NCBI GenBank assembly: GCA_900168235.1
Contig: FUZG01000003.1
Location: forward strand, 1 to 64,000
Direction: 5' to 3'
From: Lachnospiraceae bacterium
GTDB lineage: Bacteria > Bacillota > Clostridia > Lachnospirales > Lachnospiraceae
DNA: 64,000 nt
Shown: piece by piece, positions 57,352-64,000 of the stretch
Position numbering within the stretch: position 1 is the first letter of the stretch
Layout of the letters: every line of letters begins with the position of its first letter
Position numbers and translations under genes: made by a program
Notes under the pieces: model-generated
What the model was told of the DNA's origin: nothing
Databases searched by the model: none
The model's input: only the letters and a program-made list of their open reading frames with translations

Positions 57352-58334
57352 GAGTACAGCACCGCCTTATCCAGATTTTTATCCCAATCTATGTAAAAAA
57401 TCTCATTTCTGTGATCCGGCAGATCATAATTTTCGTAAAGATATCCGCCAAGATAATCCATAACCTTTACAGATCCTTCAAAATTTACGTGATTTCCGTT
57501 ATCCATGGTATCTGTCATCCAGTCGATGCCTATTTCATCAAGCTTCTGATTCAGATCCAGATACTTAACATCCCATTTTTCCGCCCAGTTCTCCACTACG
57601 CGGTGCTTTCCCTTGTTCCAGTTGGTAGCACTTGGAGCTGAGACCAGCAGAAATTCAACGTTCTGCTCTTTACAGATATTCATGATATCACGAAGTATCC
57701 GCTCATTCTCCTCAGGCATCTTCACCTTAGGCGCATCCTCATTCATGTAGTCGCCGCCCTCATAGGGACGGACCATGGTTTCTACGAGAAATCCCTTGAA
57801 AACCTCAGCATCACTGTAATAAACATCTTTGCTTTTCACGGATTCCGGAAGATAGGATTTATAAAAAATATGATAGTGAAAAAGCGGGAACTTCTCTTCC
57901 ATAAGGTTTGTGAACTTCGCTTTCTCGTCACGATAAGCTCCTGCTTCCTCAAAAACTGCATCAGTTTCAAGGATCACGAGCTTCGGGCTCTGAACCTTAA
58001 GGGTTTCTGACAATATCTCCCTTGAGTCGCAGAGTCTGAGGGCACTGGCGCCGAGATTGTAGGATGCGGCACCGTGATCCCTATACAACTGCAAAGGTGA
58101 AAATGAGCGGTATGACTCACTGTTTCCCACAAAAAGCACATCCATGCTCTCAGGACGCTCCTTTGCCACAACCTCATTTTTCATCCTGACTGCCGTAATA
58201 TTATATACTTCTCCGCTCTCCGGACGGATGAGCATAGAAAGCACCATCAGGACAATAAAAAGACCGCCCATAAATATCACGATGCGGACGGCCTCTTTGT
58301 GTTTTATAATAAAATCTTTCATATTCTCCCACAT
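57348..58334 (-). CDS. Membrane-anchored SGNH-like (DltD/AlgX-type) protein (328 aa)
   Basis: One N-terminal membrane helix (IVIFMGGLFIVLMVLSMLI) is followed by an extracytoplasmic SGNH-like domain: FVGNSESYRSFSPLQLY (Ser block), NLGASALRLCDSRE, and NGNHVNFEGSVKV, which supplies the Asp/His-like block. It resembles DltD, which works with DltB on D-alanylation. It is the first gene of the five-gene operon and is followed by the MBOAT gene with an ATGA overlap. No ribosome site is clear for ATG at 58334; ATG at 58322 is an alternative but its GGGAG is too close. Confidence 0.8.
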   Translation of the reverse strand: MWENMKDFIIKHKEAVRIVIFMGGLFIVLMVLSMLIRPESGEVYNITAVRMKNEVVAKERPESMDVLFVGNSESYRSFSPLQLYRDHGAASYNLGASALRLCDSREILSETLKVQSPKLVILETDAVFEEAGAYRDEKAKFTNLMEEKFPLFHYHIFYKSYLPESVKSKDVYYSDAEVFKGFLVETMVRPYEGGDYMNEDAPKVKMPEENERILRDIMNICKEQNVEFLLVSAPSATNWNKGKHRVVENWAEKWDVKYLDLNQKLDEIGIDWMTDTMDNGNHVNFEGSVKVMDYLGGYLYENYDLPDHRNEIFYIDWDKNLDKAVLYS

Positions 58335-58400
58335 GTTAAAAAGCGATATTATTTCCTTTGTACACCGATTTTTGATTATAAAGCAAAACGGTTTTTACGT

Positions 58401-58724
58401 CTACAAAGTACGCTTATTTTCACCAAGGAGTTTCATGGTCTGTGAGAGGATCATGTCTTCCGTGGGAACTGACTCTGATCCGCTTTCTTCTGCGGGAACT
58501 GACTCCGGTTCACTGTCTTCCTGAAATGTCACTTCATGATCAGGCATCACTTCTATGTTTTCTTCCCGGATCTCCGGATTTTCCTCTTCAAAAGTGACCT
58601 CGTGATCCGGCATTACTTCTGTATTCTCTTCTCTTATCTTTTCCACGTGCTTTATCGCGCTTCCGCAGAATCTGCAGAATCTATCCTCTTCGCTTACGCG
58701 CTTACCGCAATTCGTACAGAACAT
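58401..58724 (-). CDS. Zinc-ribbon protein with internal repeat (107 aa)
   Basis: An N-terminal zinc ribbon (FCTNCGKRVSEEDRFCRFCG) precedes an acidic tail. The tail has two near-identical copies of about 23 residues built around EVMPDHEVTF (near residues 34 and 57). There is no membrane helix or signal. GGGAG is seven bases before the ATG. The acidic repeats are encoded by similar DNA, so they are a recent duplication. Its function is unknown. It lies 66 bases before the SGNH gene, on the same strand. Confidence 0.75.
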   Translation of the reverse strand: MFCTNCGKRVSEEDRFCRFCGSAIKHVEKIREENTEVMPDHEVTFEEENPEIREENIEVMPDHEVTFQEDSEPESVPAEESGSESVPTEDMILSQTMKLLGENKRTL

Positions 58725-58838
58725 TTATTTTTCTCCCGAATATTTTTTAGGATCTAAAAACCTGTGAATCCTTATCTTATTTTATCATATCTTATATTCA
58801 GATATCCTTAAAAAAGACTATATTTTCACTTGCGGCGG

Positions 58839-59441
58839 TTAAGCACGGCGTCTCTTCCTATTCACAAAATAGTCCAGGATCCCGCCAAACACGATGATGC
58901 ATCCTGCAACTATCAGCACGCGCTTTGCGGCTTCCTGAGGGATCGCTCCCTTTGACTGAATGGACTCCTGATAAAAAGTGAGTTCATAGCGGATTTCCAC
59001 GGGATCTCCCATTGCCGTGGTGTCACCAATAATAGGAAAACTGCGGTCCATTGCAAGAACAGGTATCTCAAATACGGAATTTCCCCCATCCTCGGCAAGA
59101 TTGTAATAGGTCTTATTTCCGACCCGCACGTAGTCATAATGGACACTGCTCCACAGAAGCCTCGCATATGCCCGTCCATCCTTCACAGTGAGGTACGTCG
59201 GTGAGCTTATGCTCGCGCGTCCGCTGCCCCCTGTCATATTTACCTCGATAGAGTATTCACCGTCAGGATATGACACTTCCATCGGAACCGGCTCCTCATT
59301 AAAAGCCGGGTCACTGTCATTAGAATTTCCGGCATAAACAGGAACCGTGCATAAAACTACTCCCGACAGCCCAAGCAATGCGGTCACGAGAACGCATAAC
59401 GCACAGATATACAGTTTTTTGATAAATCCAATACCATTCAT
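58839..59441 (-). CDS. Membrane-anchored NEAT-like domain protein (200 aa)
   Basis: A signal peptide (about 1-38) is followed by a beta-sandwich domain at 50-155 with a NEAT-like pattern: YPDGEYSIEVNMTGG, then SPTYLTVKDGRAYARLLWSS and YDYVRVGNKTYYN. NEAT domains often bind haem through a Tyr-x-x-x-Tyr; a YDYV/TYYN arrangement is seen but not the classical motif. The C terminus is a membrane helix (VLIVAGCIIVFGGILDYF) with a basic end (NRKRRRA). It lies nine bases downstream of the ABC permease gene, so a transport link is plausible. Confidence 0.6.
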   Translation of the reverse strand: MNGIGFIKKLYICALCVLVTALLGLSGVVLCTVPVYAGNSNDSDPAFNEEPVPMEVSYPDGEYSIEVNMTGGSGRASISSPTYLTVKDGRAYARLLWSSVHYDYVRVGNKTYYNLAEDGGNSVFEIPVLAMDRSFPIIGDTTAMGDPVEIRYELTFYQESIQSKGAIPQEAAKRVLIVAGCIIVFGGILDYFVNRKRRRA

Positions 59442-59449
59442 AATAATCT

Positions 59450-60181
59450 TTATATGTTCTGTTTTTTGTAAATAAAAAATACGGACATCAGTCCGAAAAC
59501 CAGCAGATAACAGCTAAGCACCATAAAACCCATGTATCCCGCAGACACTCCGTTTGCTATATTTCTTATCATCCTGCAGCTAACAGACAGAGGAAGTATG
59601 GAGACCACCTCTCTGAAACCTGAGGGCATCTGCTCCGTTGAAAAAAATGTGTTGCAGAGAAACGACATCGGAACGATTATGTACGAATTGAATCTGGGCG
59701 CATCCGAATAGCTTTTCGCAAAAAATGACAGGGTCAGTGCAATAGTCGAGAACACAACACCGTTAAAAAACATGACAAATAGCGATAATGCATTGAATAT
59801 CAGCCCTGTATTTATGGGCATCGTGAGGAGCAGTATAAGCCCTCCCGCATACATTCCACGTAAGCTCCCGCCTATGATCTGCCCCAGTATAAACTGCCAC
59901 AAAGGTGTGGGCGACACCATGACCTGATCCAGCGCCTTCTCATAAAGCCTCTGGACACTCATATTCTGTATTATCGAGCCGAAACTTCCCGTCATTGTCG
60001 CCATTGTCACGATTCCCGGTATCAGGAAGTGGAGATACGGCTCTCCGTGTGATGTCGTCTGGATTCCCATTCCAAAAATAATGAGATACATGACAGGCGG
60101 AATAAGCGCGGCTACTGTTATCTTGTAAAAATCTCTGCGGAACTCTACCCATTTTTCCCAGAGAACTGTGATTATACCCAT
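59450..60181 (-). CDS. ABC-2 type transporter permease (243 aa)
   Basis: Six predicted membrane helices in the ABC-2 (exporter) pattern; IPPVMYLIIFGMGIQ and FLCNTFFSTEQMPSGFREV are typical of this family (NodJ/YadH-like). The start at 60181 is chosen because AAAGG lies seven bases upstream; longer in-frame readings overlap the ATPase gene and are unlikely. It lies 25 bases after the ATPase gene. Exported substrate unknown. Confidence 0.88.
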   Translation of the reverse strand: MGIITVLWEKWVEFRRDFYKITVAALIPPVMYLIIFGMGIQTTSHGEPYLHFLIPGIVTMATMTGSFGSIIQNMSVQRLYEKALDQVMVSPTPLWQFILGQIIGGSLRGMYAGGLILLLTMPINTGLIFNALSLFVMFFNGVVFSTIALTLSFFAKSYSDAPRFNSYIIVPMSFLCNTFFSTEQMPSGFREVVSILPLSVSCRMIRNIANGVSAGYMGFMVLSCYLLVFGLMSVFFIYKKQNI

Positions 60182-60206
60182 TCTAAACCTTTCAACTGCG
60201 TGTTTC

Positions 60207-61040
60207 TCAGAGCTTCCTGCCTGCGCAGACCACAAATACATCCTCAAGCGTGGTAGCGCGGAAGGATGTGTCGCCCTCTTCGCTCTCAAGATAAGCGATG
60301 GCATCCTTCCTGTCATGAAAATACCTGCTTACGAGCCCCTTCTCTGTAGTCTTGTCCACAGCAAAAGCCCCAAGCTCTTTTATCAACGCCTCCGGTGAAT
60401 CGCATTTCTGAAGCTTTCCGCCGTTCAAAAGCGCCACCCTGTCGCATAGAGCCTGGGCTTCTTCCATGTAGTGAGTCGTGAGGACTATGGTCATATTTTT
60501 GTTATTAACCTGTCTTAAAAGGTTCCACATCTGCCGTCTGGACAGGGCATCCATGCCTGCCGTCGGTTCATCAAGGAGCAGTATCTCAGGCTCTGTCATG
60601 AGGGCTCTGCATATCATGAGCTTTCGCTTCATTCCGCCGGACATGCGCCTCACACTGCGGTTCCTGTAGCCAGCGAGTCCATAGTATTCCAGCAGCTCGT
60701 CGGTTTTCTCCCTGATCACCTTCTTCGGCATATAGTAGAGGCGTCCCTGATATTCCATGACCTCATCCGCAGTCATATCCTGCCTCATGGAATACTCCTG
60801 TGTGATCACACTAAGCTTTCGCCTGAGTGATGACGCCTTTCTGTCGATCTTTACCCCATCGATCAGTATTTCTCCATCGGTCGGGAGAAGGATCGTGCTG
60901 AGCATGCTTATGGTTGTTGTCTTTCCTGCCCCGTTGGGTCCCAGGAGTCCAAAAAATTCACCCGTCTCTATATTCAGGTTTACATGGTCGACCGCAGTGA
61001 AATCGGCGAATTTTTTTGTAAGATTCTTTATTTCGATCAT
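60207..61040 (-). CDS. ABC transporter ATP-binding protein (277 aa)
   Basis: A standard ABC-2 partner: Walker A GPNGAGKTTT, signature RRMSGGMKRKL, Walker B ILLLDEPTAGMD, and switch histidine in VLTTHYMEEA. The length (277) is a little above the usual because of a C-terminal extension. It is the first of a three-gene unit (ATPase, permease, NEAT-like). GGAG lies seven bases before the ATG. Confidence 0.93.
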   Translation of the reverse strand: MIEIKNLTKKFADFTAVDHVNLNIETGEFFGLLGPNGAGKTTTISMLSTILLPTDGEILIDGVKIDRKASSLRRKLSVITQEYSMRQDMTADEVMEYQGRLYYMPKKVIREKTDELLEYYGLAGYRNRSVRRMSGGMKRKLMICRALMTEPEILLLDEPTAGMDALSRRQMWNLLRQVNNKNMTIVLTTHYMEEAQALCDRVALLNGGKLQKCDSPEALIKELGAFAVDKTTEKGLVSRYFHDRKDAIAYLESEEGDTSFRATTLEDVFVVCAGRKL

Positions 61041-61089
61041 AAATCTCCAAGTGATCAGTTTCCGTCCGCATTACGCTTACGGATCATTT

Positions 61090-61779
61090 TCATGAGCGGC
61101 CACGCTTTGCCACGATCAGAGAATAATATCCGGCATCATCCGGAATCTCATCTATTCCCCTGTATACCTTTTCATTATCGCAGCCACAGTTTTCAACTGC
61201 ATTGACCGTGAGCCCGCTCTCTCTCAAAATCTCCTTAACTTCGCTCATATGGCTGGCTGACTTCATCAGTACATAATTTCCATCATAATCCAGAGTGTGT
61301 TCCTCTTTATGGACAGCAGGAACGATATGGAGCTCTTCATCCCATTCTGCAAGAGAAATATTAAGTCTCGCAGCCGCCGCACAAAATGAGGTGATACCGC
61401 TTATAAGCTTCACTTCAAAGCCATCCCTTTCAAGGATATGCTGGAGATAGGAAAATGTACAATAAATTGTCGGATCCCCAAGAGTGATGTAGGCTATGTT
61501 CTTCCCCTGTTCAAGGTAAGACTCTAAAAGCTTTGCACCTTTTTCATGCTCTTCCCGAAGCTTTTCCCTGTCCTTTACCATAGGCATATAAACGCCCACA
61601 AGCTCTTTATCCGCGATCTCAGGCACAGCGGCAGAAGCGATCCTGTACGCAAAGGATTCCTTCGGATCCTTTCCCGCAACTGCGACCACGTCACATTCCT
61701 TTATCATCCGTACTGCCTTTAAGGTCAAAAGTTCCGGATCTCCGGGGCCTATACCAACACCGTAAGCTATTCCATTCAT
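61090..61779 (-). CDS. cbiL: Precorrin-2 C20-methyltransferase, CbiL/CobI-type (229 aa)
   Basis: SAM-dependent methyltransferase of corrin synthesis. It begins YGVGIGPGDPELLTLKAV, with YITLGDPTIYCTFSYL and LISGITSFCAAAARLN. The length fits CbiL. The start at 61779 is chosen because TAGGAG stands ten bases upstream. It lies at the hydE stop (61781), so it is co-transcribed. No other corrin genes lie in the window, so it is either a dispersed pathway gene or a related tetrapyrrole methylase. Confidence 0.85.
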   Translation of the reverse strand: MNGIAYGVGIGPGDPELLTLKAVRMIKECDVVAVAGKDPKESFAYRIASAAVPEIADKELVGVYMPMVKDREKLREEHEKGAKLLESYLEQGKNIAYITLGDPTIYCTFSYLQHILERDGFEVKLISGITSFCAAAARLNISLAEWDEELHIVPAVHKEEHTLDYDGNYVLMKSASHMSEVKEILRESGLTVNAVENCGCDNEKVYRGIDEIPDDAGYYSLIVAKRGRS

Positions 61780-61780
61780 T

Positions 61781-62854
61781 CTAAAAACTCCTATAACAAT
61801 CTGTAAAATCCGGATGGTCTCCTCTTCCTTCTGCAATATGATAACCGATCCGTTCTACCCGCCTTCTAAGGCACATATTACATTCTGCCGCTTCATCCCC
61901 TGTACAGATCTTTCCGTCATACAAAAGATATTTTCCTCTGACATTTGTCGGGGACAGATTTGGCATCAGGACATTTGCTCCTGCAAGAATTCCTTTTTCC
62001 CTGCCCATCACATCAGCGGTTCCGAGTGCTGTTGTTGCAGGAAGGAGGACCTTCGGAAAAAGCAGTCTCAAAACCGCAAGAAGCTTAAGCGTATGATCAA
62101 CACTTCCATCCGGTTCATTCCCGAAAGGCGTATCCTTATGCGCTATAAATGGTCCAATCCCTATCATATGAGGCTGTAATTCCTGCATAAAAACAATGTC
62201 TTCGTAGATATTATCAATGGTCTGATAGGGAGATCCAACCATAATACCACATCCCACCTGATAGCCTATTTCCTTCAGGTCATGCAGGCATTTTTTTCGG
62301 TTCTCACAGGACATTCCTGCGGGGTGCAGTTTGCTGTAGTGCTCAGGATCTGCGGTTTCGTGGCGTAACAGATACCTGTCTGCTCCTGCGTCATAGTACT
62401 TTTTATAGCTCTCATAGGATTTCTCACCGATGGAGAGGGTGACCGCGCAGGATGGATGCTTCTCTTTGATGGCTTTCACAATATGACATATTCTTTCATC
62501 CGTAAAATACGGGTCTTCGCCGCCCTGGAGCACAAATGTCCTGAACCCAAGCTCATCACCCAGATCACAGCATGACAAGATTTCTTCCTCTGTGAGACGG
62601 TATCTGTCCGCCTTCGCATTTCCGCACCGTATACCGCAGTAGTAACAGTCATTTTTACAAAAATTCGTGAACTCTACAAGTCCTCGGATATAAACTTCGT
62701 TTTTGAAGTTCTGCTGAGCCGTGCGCCTTGCTGTCTGAAAAAGATATTCTTTTGTATCGTCATCATCGCACATAAAAATGTACCTCAGCCGATCTGCTGA
62801 GATTTTCTTCTCGTGCTCCAATGAATCTATTATCGCTCTGACTTCATTATCCAT
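61781..62854 (-). CDS. hydE: [FeFe]-hydrogenase maturase HydE (357 aa)
   Basis: Radical SAM enzyme for H-cluster assembly. The cluster motif is CKNDCYYC (Cys66, Cys70, Cys73) in EFTNFCKNDCYYCGIRCGN; other markers are LQGGEDPYFTDERI, YLLRHETADPEHYSKLHP and VGSPYQTIDNIYEDI. BioB/ThiH-type relatives are less likely because of the HydE-specific context around KLHP. hydF and hydG are not in the window. It is the first gene before cbiL. Confidence 0.9.
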   Translation of the reverse strand: MDNEVRAIIDSLEHEKKISADRLRYIFMCDDDDTKEYLFQTARRTAQQNFKNEVYIRGLVEFTNFCKNDCYYCGIRCGNAKADRYRLTEEEILSCCDLGDELGFRTFVLQGGEDPYFTDERICHIVKAIKEKHPSCAVTLSIGEKSYESYKKYYDAGADRYLLRHETADPEHYSKLHPAGMSCENRKKCLHDLKEIGYQVGCGIMVGSPYQTIDNIYEDIVFMQELQPHMIGIGPFIAHKDTPFGNEPDGSVDHTLKLLAVLRLLFPKVLLPATTALGTADVMGREKGILAGANVLMPNLSPTNVRGKYLLYDGKICTGDEAAECNMCLRRRVERIGYHIAEGRGDHPDFTDCYRSF

Positions 62855-62938
62855 AAACTATCGCCTTCTTAATTTTCGGATTTGACGCGCCAAACTCATT
62901 TTATGCGCATTTAGTCTATCAATTATAGCAAATATCAC

Positions 62939-62969
62939 CAGGTTCGACAAAACCTCGCCAAGTGCTCCG
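62939..62969. repeat. Degenerate family A repeat
   Basis: AGGTTCGACAAAACCTCG then CCAAGTGCTCCG. It keeps the family A core and right arm; the left arm is short. Confidence 0.6.
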
Positions 62970-62991
62970 CACACCAAAAATCCGCCAAATC

Positions 62992-63138
62992 GTTACTGTT
63001 CACTCGCTTACAGCTCGCTCCAGTAACGGATTTTGCCAATTAAATCGCCTCTGGCGATGGGCAAAATCCAATGGCTCGCCTTCGTTATTGGGGGCATAAC
63101 TGCGCAGCGTAGTGCGCAGTTTGCCTCTGAACAGTAAC
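62992..63138. repeat. Intergenic repeat, family B, copy 2
   Basis: It is bounded by GTTACTGTTCA and TGAACAGTAAC. Read in reverse it shares GTTACTGTTCAGA and GGCAAAATC...GTTACTGGAGCGAGCTG with copy 1; the interior differs. Flanks AATCCGCCAAATC (62979-62991) and GATTTGGCGGATT (63162-63174) are also inverted repeats. Confidence 0.8.
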
Positions 63139-63169
63139 GCCAAATCTTCTCTACTTACAAAGATTTGGC
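63139..63169. other. Hairpin after the NIF3 gene
   Basis: GCCAAATCTT pairs with AAGATTTGGC. It lies about 12 bases past the stop of the minus-strand NIF3 gene and has no T run. Confidence 0.5.
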
Positions 63170-63180
63170 GGATTAATATT

Positions 63181-64000
63181 TTAATATCTGTACTGGTCTT
63201 CTACTCTTACATAGTGAACTTTTACGTCTTCCGGCAGGAGATCACGCACCCATTTAGCTGCGTACTCCATTCCGGGTTCTTCCAGATTGAAATGACCTAC
63301 ATTGAAACATGCCTTATTTTTACCGAGTGCAACTGCATCGTTTATATATGACAATACGTTCCACTCAACGATCTCACCGGGGATCACGGCGTCGATACGT
63401 CCTTCTTCCATCTCCTTTATTATTGCTGTGGCATAGTCATGATAATGACCGTTTTCATCAACCTTTTCCTCCATGAAAAGCCCCGGACAGAGGTGACCTA
63501 CGATGGCGATCTTTGAGATCTTGTGAGCCGGATCACCGATATAGCGGAGTCCGTTCATGTGGAATCTATCTTCCAGAAAATCCTTCATTTCCTGAACAGT
63601 TGTCTCAGGAACGTGATACACGAAAGTGCAGGGCGTACTGCTCTGAACCTGATACTCTTCCCATCCGAGCTTCCATGCTACGCCTGAAAAAATGCTGTCC
63701 GGCACGTTTGCATGCATGCGGTCATGATCTCTCCAGATCGTGATGTGATGCTCCTTTATGAGCTTCTCTTTTTCATCAACGACTTCATTTCTAAAATTAG
63801 TCTTCCACTCAGGAAAGTCCGGTGTCATGTAAAAAATCGGCTCATGAACGATAAGGAGATTTGCTCCGAGCTCTATAGTCTTTCTTATAACATCCATAGT
63901 CGGTGCAAGTGCTGTGACTACGCCTGTGCACTCATCCTCCGGATCACCTGCCTTATAACCGTCACAGGTAATGCTCTCATCAACAGGCGGATGATATGCA
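63181..64000 (-). CDS. NIF3-family dinuclear metal protein, partial
   Basis: The frame is open to the right edge; residues upstream of the first ATG (63897) include ITCDGYKAGDPEDECTGVV, which belongs to the NIF3 family. ELGANLLIVHEPIFYM gives metal-binding residues, and VVGHLCPG-type AIVGHLCPGLFM lies in the middle. Near the C terminus FNVGHFNLEEPGMEYAAKW gives the second metal set (His, Glu). The biochemical role of the family is uncertain; some members were called GTP cyclohydrolase-like. The 5' end is outside the window. Confidence 0.88.
   Translation of the reverse strand, partial: AYHPPVDESITCDGYKAGDPEDECTGVVTALAPTMDVIRKTIELGANLLIVHEPIFYMTPDFPEWKTNFRNEVVDEKEKLIKEHHITIWRDHDRMHANVPDSIFSGVAWKLGWEEYQVQSSTPCTFVYHVPETTVQEMKDFLEDRFHMNGLRYIGDPAHKISKIAIVGHLCPGLFMEEKVDENGHYHDYATAIIKEMEEGRIDAVIPGEIVEWNVLSYINDAVALGKNKACFNVGHFNLEEPGMEYAAKWVRDLLPEDVKVHYVRVEDQYRY

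Overview
The window comes from a Clostridia genome, most likely Lachnospiraceae. Supporting signs are moderate GC, Rex, BspA-type leucine-rich surface proteins with a sortase-like tail, a Na+-pumping decarboxylase cluster, HydE and a 2-hydroxyacyl-CoA dehydratase-type activator. Family-level placement is inference. The base at each edge falls inside a gene: an IS3-family transposase at the left and a NIF3-family gene at the right.

Layout: 1-344, end of an IS150-like element. 380-5758, five-gene biotin/Na+ decarboxylase operon (two carboxyltransferases, one biotin carrier, beta and gamma subunits). 6381-10277, scpA/scpB, two unknowns, yebC and a CBS-domain CorC-like protein. 10274-14441, alr, nnr, a coiled-coil protein and rex. 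14584-16554, ABC-F ATPase on the plus strand behind a candidate Rex site. 16629-18592, icd with an FCD-type GntR regulator. 18789-27963, three BspA-like surface proteins. 28498-33344, divergent two-gene module: a membrane/beta-propeller/HD-GYP sensor and a membrane-anchored BMP-family binding protein. 33525-40262, alaS, glyS, unknown, recO, era. 40316-46083, M16C protease, patatin, degenerate sigma-like protein, zinc-ribbon pseudorhomboid. 46289-50551, large BcrA/BadF-type activator. 50739-52473, small proteins and tRNA-Gly(CCC). 52794-58334, a dlt-like operon with an added PLP decarboxylase. 58401-61040, zinc-ribbon protein, NEAT-like surface protein and an ABC-2 exporter. 61090-64000, cbiL, hydE, NIF3.

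Most interesting points: (1) the dlt-like operon (SGNH, MBOAT, adenylation enzyme, carrier protein) ends with a fold-III PLP decarboxylase touching the carrier gene. This suggests a carrier-bound amino acid is decarboxylated before transfer to a surface polymer. (2) An HD-GYP sensor with an ECF-S-like membrane domain is co-translated with a BMP binding protein and diverges from surface protein genes that carry a structured leader. (3) Two families of intergenic palindromic repeats occur; one keeps a fixed core while its arms change and stay complementary. (4) A perfect TTGTATACAA palindrome occurs at two intergenic places, with a one-mismatch version in front of the GntR gene. (5) A membrane protein gene appears to start at ATT.
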